A stretch of DNA of 64,000 bases from JBASEY01 sp964404285 (GTDB taxonomy: Bacteria; CSSED10-310): assembly GCA_964404285.1 (NCBI GenBank), contig CAYOJK010000009.1:36517-100516 (forward strand), in the 5' to 3' direction. The position numbers and the translations under genes are program-made. The notes below the pieces were generated by a model. That model worked only from the letters and a program-made list of their open reading frames with translations, had not been told where the DNA came from and did not search any database. This document shows, piece by piece, positions 36,574 to 45,624 of the stretch. How positions within the stretch are numbered: position 1 is the first letter of the stretch; every line of letters begins with the position of its first letter.

Positions 36574-37803
36574 TCAGTCGTTAAAAAGGTCCTGCATTTC
36601 TTTCATTTTGCGTACATGCGAAGGATCGTTTGACTGGATAACGGTTGGTGTCAATACGATCAAACCATCTGATTGACCTTTTCTGTACTGTTTTGATTTA
36701 AACAAATATCCCAAAACAGGAATATCACCTAATGCAGGTACTTTCTCGTAATTTTTATCATTAACACGATCTACAACCCCGGCAAGAACAACACTTTCAC
36801 CCAGGTTCATAGAAACTGTTGTTGATATTGTTTTCTTTTTTAGCGACGGTATTCCATCAGTTTTTAAGGCCTCAGAAAAATCAATAGAGCTAATTTCGAC
36901 CTCGATATCAATCAGCATTTTCTCCTTGGACAAACGAGGCGTTGCTTTTATTTGGCTTCCATAATTAATGTCTGTGATACCGGCTTGATCTTGTGTTGCC
37001 GTTTTCACATGAATCGTTCCGCCGGCAAAATATTTTCCTTCAGAACCATTTGTAGTCGTGAAATGATCCGTATGCCAGATTTTACTGGCCCCATCTGTCG
37101 CTGTTAAGTTGATCACTGATTGCAAATTGCTCAATAACCCCCACTCCAGAGAGCCGGTTGTCGGTCCACCTGATGATTTATCAAAGCTGGCGCTAAATGA
37201 ACCAGCGCTTGAAATGGCTGAGCTCCATGAGATACCATATTTTGCAGCAACATCTTTTGACAGTTCCAGGAAATCAACCCGAATATCAATATTCTCCTTT
37301 GACGGAACGTATGTTTCGTCATAATATGCCAATACTTTTACCTGATCCCCCATTCCCTCTGCTACTCTCGTTATTCTATCCATATCGGTATGTTTATAGA
37401 CTTTGCCATCAATAAAAACGTTATCGCCTATAACACGCACATCGATGCCCTCAATTTCATTCAGCAATTCCAGGATGTCATTCCTAAGTTTTTGTGGATC
37501 CTGGGCTAAAACGGTTACGAGAATGTCACTGGGATTGCCGCTTTGATCAAAGAGACTGATATTTGTTGCGCCTTTGGTTTTAGCAAAAAGAGTGATTTGC
37601 GTGGCAGTTGTTTTCACACTTACGATGTCTGGATCTCCAACGACGACGCGGGTGACTCCTCGACCATCCAATGTCATTTGCTGCCCGATAACCATGCTGA
37701 TCTGTTGGCCTGCGCTCAGGATTACATGAGACATCAACATCAGAAATGTAACCGCCAAAATTGTCGTACGCAGTATCCTGAAATTCTTCCTGGTTTTCTT
37801 CAT
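36574..37803 (-). CDS. Tad outer-membrane secretin RcpA/CpaC
   Basis: 409 residues with a signal peptide (about 8-30), the pilus N-domain 'GQQMTLDGRGVTRVVVGDPD', a BON-like part ('GIDVRVIGDNVFIDGKVYK'), and the secretin core ending in 'MNLGESVVLAGVVDR' and 'KVPALGDIPVLGYLF', the secretin signature. It forms the channel through the outer membrane. AAGGAG lies in front of the ATG. It is somewhat short for the family, but all domains appear present. Confidence 0.9.
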   Translation of the reverse strand: MKKTRKNFRILRTTILAVTFLMLMSHVILSAGQQISMVIGQQMTLDGRGVTRVVVGDPDIVSVKTTATQITLFAKTKGATNISLFDQSGNPSDILVTVLAQDPQKLRNDILELLNEIEGIDVRVIGDNVFIDGKVYKHTDMDRITRVAEGMGDQVKVLAYYDETYVPSKENIDIRVDFLELSKDVAAKYGISWSSAISSAGSFSASFDKSSGGPTTGSLEWGLLSNLQSVINLTATDGASKIWHTDHFTTTNGSEGKYFAGGTIHVKTATQDQAGITDINYGSQIKATPRLSKEKMLIDIEVEISSIDFSEALKTDGIPSLKKKTISTTVSMNLGESVVLAGVVDRVNDKNYEKVPALGDIPVLGYLFKSKQYRKGQSDGLIVLTPTVIQSNDPSHVRKMKEMQDLFND

Positions 37804-37819
37804 TTTATGCTCCTTTCCA

Positions 37820-38629
37820 TTAATTGCCTGTTATTACAGGGATGTTTTTGGCTTTTGCCTGCATCTGGTTCTGAGCTCTTTGTATTCCTTCCATTGCATT
37901 CATATCAAATAATTGAGTAAAATCAACTTCCTTAAAGTCAAGGATATTCGCATCGTTCCTGTGTCTTAAAGAAAGAGTAATATCACCGCGTTTAACTTCT
38001 TTAACAAAAACTATCAGCTCAGCGGCTTCCGGAGGAACAAGAAGTGTCACGGTATTGTATTGGATTGATCCTGGAATTTCTGAGCGGATGGATTGGTCCA
38101 ACATGCTGCCCACGGCTAACACTGTCACATTCTGAAGAATGGTTTTTGTTACCTGCCCGCGATTTTTGACTTGAGCGCTCAAATCAAATGTGGCGATGAC
38201 ATCCACATGATCGCCGGGGCGAAGTAGATTCGCCACACCAGAAGATTCAGACGCATTTATGGTGATGGCACGTTGACCAACTTCAACTCTGCTGAATAAT
38301 TCTTGAACAAGCTCATCGCGTTCAAGATCGTTATAAAGTATGGGAGCTCCTGCTGAAATAGCATGGGCAACCGTCTGGTTGAGAATATAGTTTTTTTCAG
38401 CCGGCGGGACAATGCGCAGCTTTCCGAACTGGGCTGAAACAGACTTGGTTTCTAATAAGTTGTCGGTAATAGCAGTTCCTGGTGGAATATCTTGTTTTGC
38501 TACAAGGACATTAATTTTATTTGTTTCGACACCAAACTGATGCTTCATATTTTGTACATAATTGAAAATTAAAAAAACAGCTATTAGAGATATCAGAAAA
38601 GCCGGTATTAAAAGTTTCCGCATGCTCAT
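37820..38629 (-). CDS. cpaB: Tad pilus assembly protein CpaB/RcpC
   Basis: 269 residues from the ATG at 38629 with GGAGG upstream; an earlier in-frame start would add five residues. It has an N-terminal membrane helix, then an SAF domain ('LVAKQDIPPGTAITDNLLE') and an RcpC-like domain ('RAITINASESSGVANLLRPG', 'DHVDVIATFDL'). It is a periplasmic protein that works with the secretin. It lies directly upstream of cpaC, as in other Tad loci. Confidence 0.88.
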   Translation of the reverse strand: MSMRKLLIPAFLISLIAVFLIFNYVQNMKHQFGVETNKINVLVAKQDIPPGTAITDNLLETKSVSAQFGKLRIVPPAEKNYILNQTVAHAISAGAPILYNDLERDELVQELFSRVEVGQRAITINASESSGVANLLRPGDHVDVIATFDLSAQVKNRGQVTKTILQNVTVLAVGSMLDQSIRSEIPGSIQYNTVTLLVPPEAAELIVFVKEVKRGDITLSLRHRNDANILDFKEVDFTQLFDMNAMEGIQRAQNQMQAKAKNIPVITGN

Positions 38630-38648
38630 ACACTTTACCTCCATTGAA

Positions 38649-39533
38649 TTACCGAGTCAGTACGCATGATGTCACCGATCGGTCCATTGGCTTATACGCT
38701 AAGAAAACATAACAAAACCTGGCGTGTTTTTGAAAAATCAACACGTCCATATCTCTGATTTCAGATTGTTTTTCCAGTAATGATTGAACAATTTCAGAAT
38801 AATCCCATCCGGCAGAAATCATTCCATTAATGTAGCAGTCTTTTACGGTATGGATATTCTCATAGGATTTAAATTGTTGAAACTGAACACCTGCGGTTTC
38901 GTCTTCCATATCAAAACTAAATGTACGAATTCCGCCGCAGTCAGGTATATCTTTTAGGTCCACGCCAGGTACAGGTTGATCATTGTCAGGAAACAGGTTA
39001 AAAAGATTGAAATCCTCTTCGAGTGTCGCCGTTATAATTTCTGTCTTTGTTGAATATTCACCCCGGAAAGCTATAAGAGCTTTTACGACACCGCCCAAAT
39101 CACCCACTAGACCTGTTTCCAGAAAACGTTGAATTGTCGATATACCAAGCATTCTATCGGGGTCAGGTCCACGATCCAAAACAGCAAAAAATCCCAGATT
39201 TGGATGGGAAAAATCGAGCATATATGGTCTTTGATCGGAGTAATACCGTTTGTAATAGGCGATCACATCTTCAATATCGTCTTCTGTTTTACCACCTTTT
39301 ACTGTCATGTGATATCCATTGATTGTAATTTCACGTGCATCATAGTCTATTTCATTGCGATCATATTGTTCCATGGATTTATCAGCATAATAAAATCGTT
39401 CGAAAATGCTAGCGGCCGTATGGCGGGGGAATGGTCCAAATAACAGGGCAAACACCATCATCAGACCTGCCATTACACAAATAGCAATAATCCTTAGAAA
39501 TCGTGTAAGCCATTCCAATCCATATCTTAACAT
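38649..39533 (-). CDS. Unrecognised single-pass membrane protein in the Tad operon
   Basis: 294 residues with one N-terminal helix (about 10-32, 'IIAICVMAGLMMVFALLFGP'). The rest is soluble and probably periplasmic, with Asp/Glu-rich stretches and no repeat or catalytic motif I know. It lies between the minor pilin gene and cpaB with 15-20 bp gaps, so it belongs to the pilus operon. It may be a lineage-specific assembly factor in place of RcpB or TadF-like proteins. Confidence 0.6.
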   Translation of the reverse strand: MLRYGLEWLTRFLRIIAICVMAGLMMVFALLFGPFPRHTAASIFERFYYADKSMEQYDRNEIDYDAREITINGYHMTVKGGKTEDDIEDVIAYYKRYYSDQRPYMLDFSHPNLGFFAVLDRGPDPDRMLGISTIQRFLETGLVGDLGGVVKALIAFRGEYSTKTEIITATLEEDFNLFNLFPDNDQPVPGVDLKDIPDCGGIRTFSFDMEDETAGVQFQQFKSYENIHTVKDCYINGMISAGWDYSEIVQSLLEKQSEIRDMDVLIFQKHARFCYVFLAYKPMDRSVTSCVLTR

Positions 39534-39549
39534 GTCTTAATCTCCAGCT

Positions 39550-40062
39550 TTACCAAACATCACCTAAAACCTTTTTAAAAAGCCTCTTGAAAACATCGTC
39601 AAAACTCCAGGCGTTACTGCTGAGTTTATGCCAGGCAGATCTCTCTACACTTTCCCAGTAAAGAAGATCTGTTGTAATGCTAACTTGTATGCCCTGTGTG
39701 CTGTTGACTAAATCTCCAACAAGATTGACCCATTTTTTCATCTTGCCGAATGTGGAAGAACCATCTGATATACCATCCAAAGATTCAAAAACATTAGGTT
39801 GATCGTAATGGGAAACTTTAAATTTGGTTCCAGACTTAAAGCAGTGTTGTTGAAGATGTGTTTTGAGTTCCGATAGTTTATAGTCAGGATTTTTTGATAG
39901 CATCCAGGTAGCACACCTAGAACCATTTAATGCGTCGTGTTTGGCTGTTTGCACTAAACTCAGATTGACAATACATGCCAAACAGAAGACAAGAACCGGG
40001 CTGACGATAGCCAACTCCAGCATTGCTGCTCCTCTCTCTGATTTTAATGTGTTCAAACGCAT
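39550..40062 (-). CDS. TadE-like pseudopilin
   Basis: 170 residues from the ATG at 40062; AAGGAG five bases upstream favours it over a GTG at 40068. The N-terminus 'SERGAAMLELAIVSPVLVF' is a TadE leader: a short basic part, a Gly before the cleavage site, Glu at position 5 of the mature protein, then one hydrophobic helix. The prepilin peptidase encoded in this operon should cleave it. It is a minor pilin of the Flp pilus. Confidence 0.82.
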   Translation of the reverse strand: MRLNTLKSERGAAMLELAIVSPVLVFCLACIVNLSLVQTAKHDALNGSRCATWMLSKNPDYKLSELKTHLQQHCFKSGTKFKVSHYDQPNVFESLDGISDGSSTFGKMKKWVNLVGDLVNSTQGIQVSITTDLLYWESVERSAWHKLSSNAWSFDDVFKRLFKKVLGDVW

Positions 40063-40076
40063 AATCACTCCTTTTT

Positions 40077-41603
40077 TTAATGCAAAACCAAACCACCTAA
40101 ATCTTCTATCGAATCAAATAAGGAATCAGCAAACTCATTTATTCCGAATTTAATCCCCACAGCATTGAGAACTTTTTCAATAATACCTGTGTATTTACTG
40201 ACGGATTTCCAAACCTCTCTGAGTTTTTGCACGACACCGGCTGGTTGTGAAAAAGGTACAAGCCTTATATTCCAATCCATCCAGAATGGACTGAAACGCG
40301 CGTTCTTGCCTTTGGAAACAAGATTTGCCTGACCAACCGCAATTGAATAATCAGATGCCTTAGGGTCCTTGAAGATATCTTTTTTTCTGTAAGAAAGCGA
40401 TAAAAATGTATCTTTGTCAGGAGGCTTTTTAAATGCAAAAACAGAATAATACCATGGGAATTCTTCGTCCACTAACATGTATGGAAATGGAAAACCTGAC
40501 CCGGAATCATCTTTTTTATACACGCTTGAAGTATCCAGCTCATAATAACAAGAGACAACGTACCATCCATTACAATCATATATGTTGTCACCACAGGGAA
40601 AAATTTTATAGGGATCATCACTAGAGGAGGCGATAAGTTCCCATTCATCCTTCTTACCTTTCTTCCACTTAGTCCAACCGAAGTACGTGAAAGAAGGATT
40701 TATCTCGAGTGCATCTATTAATTTTCTAGCACATTCTTGACAACCTTCTATAGTTGTATCAGAACAATCATTTTTCTCCAAGTCGGTAGAAAAATCTCCC
40801 GTTTTACAAAGCGTGTCCAACGTCCCCGCAATTAAGTCTTTCAAAGTGTTTATAAATTGCTCGAATCCAGGTATAAAATCCAGAGAACTGGCAATATTGA
40901 ATAATTTTTCTTTAATGATATTGCTGATATATTTACACAAATCAGTGAGCGAACCCTTTTTAACAGGTTGACGAAGAATAAACGGTTGAACAAAATCTGG
41001 AATACTCGAACGGTGTCTCGCAGGAATCACTTGGACCGGTATAACGAAAGTAGCTTCATTTTCAAGTATTCCCACCCGGAAGGTTTCAGCAAGACAGAGA
41101 GCTTCAAAAATGGGGAAGTCGCCAAACAGAACGTCTTCGATGGAAGATATTGTTTCCGCGATTTCATAAAGTGATGCTATCGCCGGAAAAGCAGATGCAC
41201 TATACGGTGGCACGGCCCAACAAGCTCCACCGGCCATCCAAAAAGTAGCCATACAGAGTCCTAAAAGAATTATAAAACCGAGTAGTAAGATACCTATCAA
41301 AATTAAACAGATAGCAATAATCATATTAAGCACGGCCATAACGTTCATGCCGCGGGCTATCCACAATGCTCCTGAATAAGCGCTTGCGTCAGCAGCGTTT
41401 AATGTGATCATTTTGTCTGTGACGACATTGCCGGTATTATAGACTAGAAAAATTCCCGAAATAATTACAATCAGTGAGATCGCTACAATTAATAATACAT
41501 TCCCTCCATTATCCGAGTGAAACTTTCGGGCAAACTGACGTAATGTCCTGTGGCTGAAAAACAAGGAGTTAAAAATCCGCTTACGAATAACTGAAACCAA
41601 CAT
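40077..41603 (-). CDS. TadG-like pilus-associated protein
   Basis: 508 residues. An N-terminal 'DNGGNVLLIVAISLIVIIS' followed by 'LNAADASAYSGALWIARGMN' is the Tad_N/TadG-like start found in Flp pilus loci. More hydrophobic helices lie at about 85-130. The long outer region has many cysteines ('CSDTTIEGCQECARKL', 'FPCGDNIYDCNGWYVVSCYY'), suggesting disulfide bonds. No VWA domain, common in TadG, is clear. It may stabilise the pilus at the envelope. Confidence 0.72.
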   Translation of the reverse strand: MLVSVIRKRIFNSLFFSHRTLRQFARKFHSDNGGNVLLIVAISLIVIISGIFLVYNTGNVVTDKMITLNAADASAYSGALWIARGMNVMAVLNMIIAICLILIGILLLGFIILLGLCMATFWMAGGACWAVPPYSASAFPAIASLYEIAETISSIEDVLFGDFPIFEALCLAETFRVGILENEATFVIPVQVIPARHRSSIPDFVQPFILRQPVKKGSLTDLCKYISNIIKEKLFNIASSLDFIPGFEQFINTLKDLIAGTLDTLCKTGDFSTDLEKNDCSDTTIEGCQECARKLIDALEINPSFTYFGWTKWKKGKKDEWELIASSSDDPYKIFPCGDNIYDCNGWYVVSCYYELDTSSVYKKDDSGSGFPFPYMLVDEEFPWYYSVFAFKKPPDKDTFLSLSYRKKDIFKDPKASDYSIAVGQANLVSKGKNARFSPFWMDWNIRLVPFSQPAGVVQKLREVWKSVSKYTGIIEKVLNAVGIKFGINEFADSLFDSIEDLGGLVLH

Positions 41604-41613
41604 GACGGGTGAC

Positions 41614-42630
41614 CTACTTGTATCTCATCTTAAAGCCCTCAGTGTTCTGAAACGCACACATTGAACTGATATTGACATAATAAGGCGCTCCCTTACCAAT
41701 CAAACTACCATCAGCGATGACGATATCAATAAATGGAAAAAACAGAGGATATTTCAGCGTTACAGTTGTTTTGATCATTGCCGTCTCGGGTGATGATGTA
41801 GCCTGGAAATCCACGTCAAGTTGACTGTAACGATAGGCATACGCCAGCCTGTCACATATATCACTGTTAGAGCCTGCACCGGGCAATAATTTGCAGTATT
41901 CATCGACAAAACTCGGTAAAACCACATCTGAGTATTTGGATGCTTGTGGGCAGACAGGAAACATTGCTACCGCGGATGCGAGTTTCATTTTTTGGAATTT
42001 TTTATCATTATCATCGTGGTTAAAGAAATTGTGTTTTCCTGTCTGATCGTCAGGAATATAGACAAGAGCGCTTCTGCAGGCGCAATACGCAGCATAATCC
42101 ACCAGTTGTTTCGCCGTCATGATCAACGTCAACTGGAAAATACCGAACAGTAAAAGTAATAAAATGGGCAGTACTAAAACAAATTCGGTTAAAATAGCTC
42201 CGCTTTCACCCAGCAACCGATTCTTTCTCTCTTTCAGTGCATTTCCTCGTAACGTCAACCGTTTTTTTAGGACATGGTGAAAAAAGATTAAACAGATTAT
42301 GAAAATAATCACAGATAATCCTAAGGATAGATTGCCAATAGGACCCCCATCTAGTTCCTGCCTGGATTTCGTCTCCACCTTTTTCCGTTCTAATGCTCGC
42401 ATCTGTGGATCAATGGTCCCCGAAATCGGCGCTGAATGATTCGTCGTATGATCAGCACCTGTAAATGTATCAATTTTTAGAAGATGACTTTTTTCCAAAA
42501 ACGATGGTATGATGGATTTCCGAACAATCTGATAACCGCTGATGAATAAAACCGCCACCAGAGAAATTAACAGCACATACTCCGCTAAGGCTGCGCCATC
42601 CGAATTTCTATGACAACAGCCAAGATTCAT
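41614..42630 (-). CDS. Two-part pilin-like protein: Flp-type N-terminus fused to TadE-type domain
   Basis: 338 residues. Residues 1-40 carry a Flp-like leader, 'NSDGAALAEYVLLISLVAV', with Glu five residues after the Gly. A linker and a second hydrophobic helix (about 105-125) come next. Then at about 140-170 a second leader-like motif occurs, 'GESGAILTEFVLVLPILLLL', followed by the TadE-type 'AKQLVDYAAYCACRSALVYI' and a soluble domain. Two class III-type prepilin motifs in one chain are unusual; the second might be cut internally or kept as a membrane anchor. It overlaps the prepilin peptidase gene (TGATG). Confidence 0.7.
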   Translation of the reverse strand: MNLGCCHRNSDGAALAEYVLLISLVAVLFISGYQIVRKSIIPSFLEKSHLLKIDTFTGADHTTNHSAPISGTIDPQMRALERKKVETKSRQELDGGPIGNLSLGLSVIIFIICLIFFHHVLKKRLTLRGNALKERKNRLLGESGAILTEFVLVLPILLLLLFGIFQLTLIMTAKQLVDYAAYCACRSALVYIPDDQTGKHNFFNHDDNDKKFQKMKLASAVAMFPVCPQASKYSDVVLPSFVDEYCKLLPGAGSNSDICDRLAYAYRYSQLDVDFQATSSPETAMIKTTVTLKYPLFFPFIDIVIADGSLIGKGAPYYVNISSMCAFQNTEGFKMRYK

Positions 42631-43181
42631 CAGAAAAAAGCACCCCCCATTATGATAGTTCCCAGTAAGGATTTTTGTAGAGCAATTTCAATGAGTGTCC
42701 AATAACATCCCAGCGCGATTGGAATACCAAACAAAATGTAATCCGTGTGTTCATTCGCTTGTAACGAGGTTCGCCAGGGTGGGTAAAATACAGAAGCAGT
42801 AAATTTCATGATGTTTACAAGTGCTGATAAGAATCTCCCTTTCCAGATCAGACGCCCCATAACCCATATACCTCCCAGAATGGCTGAATAGAAAAGTGTG
42901 CTTAACAAGAACAAAAACCCTTCCAAAGCGCCTATTGCCATCAGGAGCTTAACATCTCCGCCCCCCATTCCACCCGCTATGAGAAAAGGGATTGTCAGAA
43001 TAAAAGCCACTCCCAATCCGGCAAGCGAACTTTTCAATCCATCCATTCCAAACAACGTCACATTCGATACCAGCCCCAGACCAATTCCCGGATAAGTCAT
43101 CCAATTGTAAATTTTTCCGTGCCTCGCATCGGTATAGATCACCATCGTAGATAAAATAAGAACGCTCAAATGGTTAATCAT
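42630..43181 (-). CDS. Prepilin peptidase TadV/CpaA
   Basis: 183 residues with about five or six hydrophobic helices. The aspartates of type IV prepilin peptidases are in place: 'YTDARHGKIYNWMTYPGI' (first Asp) and 'GGMGGGDVKLLMAIGAL' (second Asp in GxGD). As in TadV/CpaA there is no N-terminal methylase domain. It should process the Flp and TadE-like leaders encoded around it. Confidence 0.9.
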   Translation of the reverse strand: MINHLSVLILSTMVIYTDARHGKIYNWMTYPGIGLGLVSNVTLFGMDGLKSSLAGLGVAFILTIPFLIAGGMGGGDVKLLMAIGALEGFLFLLSTLFYSAILGGIWVMGRLIWKGRFLSALVNIMKFTASVFYPPWRTSLQANEHTDYILFGIPIALGCYWTLIEIALQKSLLGTIIMGGAFF

Positions 43182-43187
43182 TCCATT

Positions 43188-43409
43188 TCAAACACCTGTC
43201 TCATTTGCTGGTTCCATTGATGTACTGCCTATCGTTTTCATGATTTTACCAAAAAATTCCGCTAATTGTTTTCGAAATGCTACAAGCGTCCCAATTAGAA
43301 CAAGAGCTACCACCGCAATGAGCAATGCGTACTCTGTCATGGCGGCGCCCTGTTCATCTGTGTGAAAAAGTTTGATCAAGTTTTTTGTTTTTTTTGCCAG
43401 TGTTTTCAT
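43188..43409 (-). CDS. flp: Flp-family type IVb pilin
   Basis: 73 residues. Basic leader, then 'DEQGAAMTEYALLIAVVALV' with cleavage expected after Gly and Glu at position 5, one hydrophobic helix and a short tail; this is the canonical Flp/Fap pilin. AAGGAGG precedes the ATG. It is the likely major pilin subunit. Confidence 0.92.
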   Translation of the reverse strand: MKTLAKKTKNLIKLFHTDEQGAAMTEYALLIAVVALVLIGTLVAFRKQLAEFFGKIMKTIGSTSMEPANETGV

Positions 43410-43427
43410 AAAGACCTCCTTATCTGC

Positions 43428-43625
43428 TTATGGAAATGGCAAACGAGTATAATATTGAATCCGGGTGAATAGTTCCCCCAGACTGACTGCCAGATAAAAA
43501 AAGACGGAAGATAAGCCGGCGACAAAAAATGCGATTAGCGCATATTCCGTCATCGCAACACCTTCCTCTTGAACACATAATCTAGTGAAATAACCTTTCA
43601 TGCCTTTTTTATCTATCGACAGCAT
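43428..43625 (-). CDS. Second Flp-like pilin, first gene of the Tad operon
   Basis: 65 residues from the ATG at 43625 (GGAG 11 bases upstream); the ATG at 43601 is a possible shorter start. The leader 'CVQEEGVAMTEYALIAFFVA' has the Gly, Glu-5 and Tyr of Flp pilins. Its tail differs from the next pilin and is rich in aromatic residues. It could be a minor or alternative pilin. Confidence 0.82.
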   Translation of the reverse strand: MLSIDKKGMKGYFTRLCVQEEGVAMTEYALIAFFVAGLSSVFFYLAVSLGELFTRIQYYTRLPFP

Positions 43626-43655
43626 TTCTTATGTTTCTCCAATTTCACTAACGTA

Positions 43656-43684
43656 TTTTAATATCTTAACATGTGCTCAGTCAA
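43656..43684 (-). promoter_or_regulatory. Candidate promoter of the Tad operon
   Basis: On the reverse strand TTGACT (43684-43679) is followed after 17 bp by TTAAAA (43661-43656), about 31 bp before the first start at 43625. The -35 is good and the -10 is weak. Confidence 0.4.
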
Positions 43685-43986
43685 GTGTAAAGTTTGGTGT
43701 AATTTTAACGCATCCGATTTTCCGGTTTTAGCCATCTTTGTGGCTCTATAAATATAATCGCTTGGCATACTTCTAAATTGTAATATTATTTTATCCTGTT
43801 CCTAGATTTTGCATAAAGAAAAAAGATTATTAGGTCACGTTTTAACCAATGGAAACCATCAGACCCACATTTCAATATTCAGGATGGCAGCAATTAACAC
43901 CGGGTTCATCATCACAACACAGGGATAACACAGCACAATTTTTATCGAAATCCCCATCCTCTTTCCGTAAAAATTAATTTCAACGC

Positions 43987-44015
43987 TTGCAATGTGGGCG
44001 GTATAGAATTAGTAT
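43987..44015 (+). promoter_or_regulatory. Candidate promoter of the 44062 lipoprotein gene
   Basis: TTGCAA (43987-43992), 17-bp spacer, TAGTAT (44010-44015), about 46 bp before the start codon. Confidence 0.4.
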
Positions 44016-44061
44016 CATTTTAGTTTTTGCAAGTAACCGATCTTTTTTAGGGGAGATTTAT

Positions 44062-44532
44062 ATGGATACGATCCATCACATGAAAAGAACTTTCTTAAAT
44101 GTATTGTTGTTATCTTCAGCCGTAATGATACTTTGCAGTTGCGCCAGTGTTCGAAAAAAGAATATTAAAATTCCGACTGTCGAGCTGGCAAGCGTCTGTT
44201 CCCGGGTTGATGAACAAAACCGTGTGTGTGACTGCTCACAGCAATATTTTAGTTGTGCCGAAGATAAATTTATCTACGGATGTTTGAGTCTCAGATATGT
44301 AAATAAAGTGCATGATGTTGTATTTGAATGGTATGGACCAGATAATTCACCGTATCATATTACAGAACCGATCGAGCTGTCTGAACCCAAAACCAAACAT
44401 GAACAAATACTCGTTTATCAACGTCTGGACATAACAAAAATGGACGAACTCGGCATAACCGGAAACTGGCGCGTGATTATGAAGCTGGATAATGAAATCG
44501 TGAACATTCACTCATTTACTCTTGTGAAGTAA
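44062..44532 (+). CDS. Small lipoprotein, unrecognised family
   Basis: 156 residues from the ATG at 44062, which has AGGGGAG upstream; an in-frame start at 43987 would lie in the promoter. The signal peptide ends in 'MILCSC', a lipobox with Cys near residue 26. The mature part contains a cluster of cysteines ('VCSRVDEQNRVCDCSQQYFS') and an Ig-like beta pattern ending 'GNWRVIMKLDNEIVNIHSFT', the usual ending of immunoglobulin-like chaperone or adhesin folds. It is co-directional with the next gene, 13 bp apart. Confidence 0.55.
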   Translation: MDTIHHMKRTFLNVLLLSSAVMILCSCASVRKKNIKIPTVELASVCSRVDEQNRVCDCSQQYFSCAEDKFIYGCLSLRYVNKVHDVVFEWYGPDNSPYHITEPIELSEPKTKHEQILVYQRLDITKMDELGITGNWRVIMKLDNEIVNIHSFTLVK

Positions 44533-44545
44533 TTGGAGGTATCTC

Positions 44546-45541
44546 ATGATAAACAAAATGAAAAAACTTTTTTTTCAGCCTGGATTCATCTCCTACATCA
44601 TCAGTTCTTTTCTTGTCACTGCAATTTGGTTGGCTTTTCCACAGCCCGTAACTGCCGCACCTCCTCAGTTCAACATTGTTCCCAAAAAACGCTCAGTATT
44701 GGGACAAGATCTTAATTTCAGTATTCAAATTGATGGAGACGTTGTTAAAGCACAAGTATTCATACGTCCACTTGCAGAAATGGGTGAATTCACAAGTTTT
44801 AAAATGCAATCAACCGGCGGAAAAACGTTTTCCTGTTCAATTCCACTTTCTCAGGACCCTGCTTTTAACTGGGAACCCGTTGAATATTATTTTTCCGCAG
44901 AAAGTCGATCGGGGCATCGTCTTGACACCAGGAAATACATCCTGTCCTTTATCGATGCACCCCCCGTGAATCAACCTATTGTCCTCAGAAGCAAATCTTT
45001 AAATGATCATGAATGGAAATATTTAATAGAGGGTCCCCGCTTTTACAAGCGTGCTTGGTTCTGGGTAGGAGTTGTTGCAGTCGCAGGAATTGGCGCTGCA
45101 TTTCTGCTGAACAAATCCGATGAGCCTTCTGTCGATCCCCTGGATTGGAAATTCCGGCCGGATGTAGATGATAAAAGATACTCTTTTGGAGAAGAAATCG
45201 ACATAAGCGCTGGTGTTACCGGTGGTTCCGGCAATCTGTACATCTGGACGCTGGAAATTTACTTGCCGAACCGTGACGCTAAACCAGACGCCGGATACTG
45301 GGATGCACATCCTTCCGGAGGAAAGTGGCATCAGAGTGAAAACGAGAAGTATCCTGATACCCTTTGTTACCGAATAAAAGTCGAAGGGGATAAACTAAGA
45401 GAGCAATCTTTCAAGCTTACGATAAATCAACAGCCGGAAAAAATACAATTCGGAATCTACAATCTCCTTTTAAAAGTCGAATCAGGTAAAGAATCTTTGA
45501 AATGGGAGGGGAAGTTTAGAATTGAACCTCCCTTAAGTTAA
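44546..45541 (+). CDS. Membrane-anchored protein with Ig-like domains, unrecognised family
   Basis: 331 residues from the ATG at 44546 with GGAGG upstream. An N-terminal signal-like helix ('SYIISSFLVTAIWLAFP') is followed by a beta-rich domain (about 35-140), a membrane helix in the middle ('RAWFWVGVVAVAGIGAAFLL', about 169-188) and a second beta-rich domain with 'DDKRYSFGEEIDISAGVTGG'. So both termini may be outside, or the first helix is cleaved. It forms a small forward unit with the 44062 lipoprotein, next to the Tad operon. Function unknown. Confidence 0.55.
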   Translation: MINKMKKLFFQPGFISYIISSFLVTAIWLAFPQPVTAAPPQFNIVPKKRSVLGQDLNFSIQIDGDVVKAQVFIRPLAEMGEFTSFKMQSTGGKTFSCSIPLSQDPAFNWEPVEYYFSAESRSGHRLDTRKYILSFIDAPPVNQPIVLRSKSLNDHEWKYLIEGPRFYKRAWFWVGVVAVAGIGAAFLLNKSDEPSVDPLDWKFRPDVDDKRYSFGEEIDISAGVTGGSGNLYIWTLEIYLPNRDAKPDAGYWDAHPSGGKWHQSENEKYPDTLCYRIKVEGDKLREQSFKLTINQQPEKIQFGIYNLLLKVESGKESLKWEGKFRIEPPLS

Positions 45542-45588
45542 TTAATAGGAACGTAAAATTCTGTTGTTCTTCTAATACAATATTGTTG

Positions 45589-45605
45589 GGATCAGCATCT
45601 GATCC
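45589..45605. terminator. Small hairpin between convergent genes
   Basis: GGATCAG-CAT-CTGATCC is a perfect 7-bp inverted repeat between the convergent genes ending at 45541 and 45625. It lacks a clear T-run, so termination is only suggested by position. Confidence 0.35.
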
Positions 45606-45624
45606 ATAATATGTAATTTAGACT

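Larger units (their letters stand above)
43626..44061. other. Divergent regulatory region between Tad operon and lipoprotein gene
   Basis: 436 bp, AT-rich, without a convincing ORF. It holds a candidate reverse promoter (43656-43684) and a candidate forward promoter (43987-44015). The middle part (about 43730-43980) shows nothing I can name, so there is room for operators or a small RNA. Confidence 0.5.
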
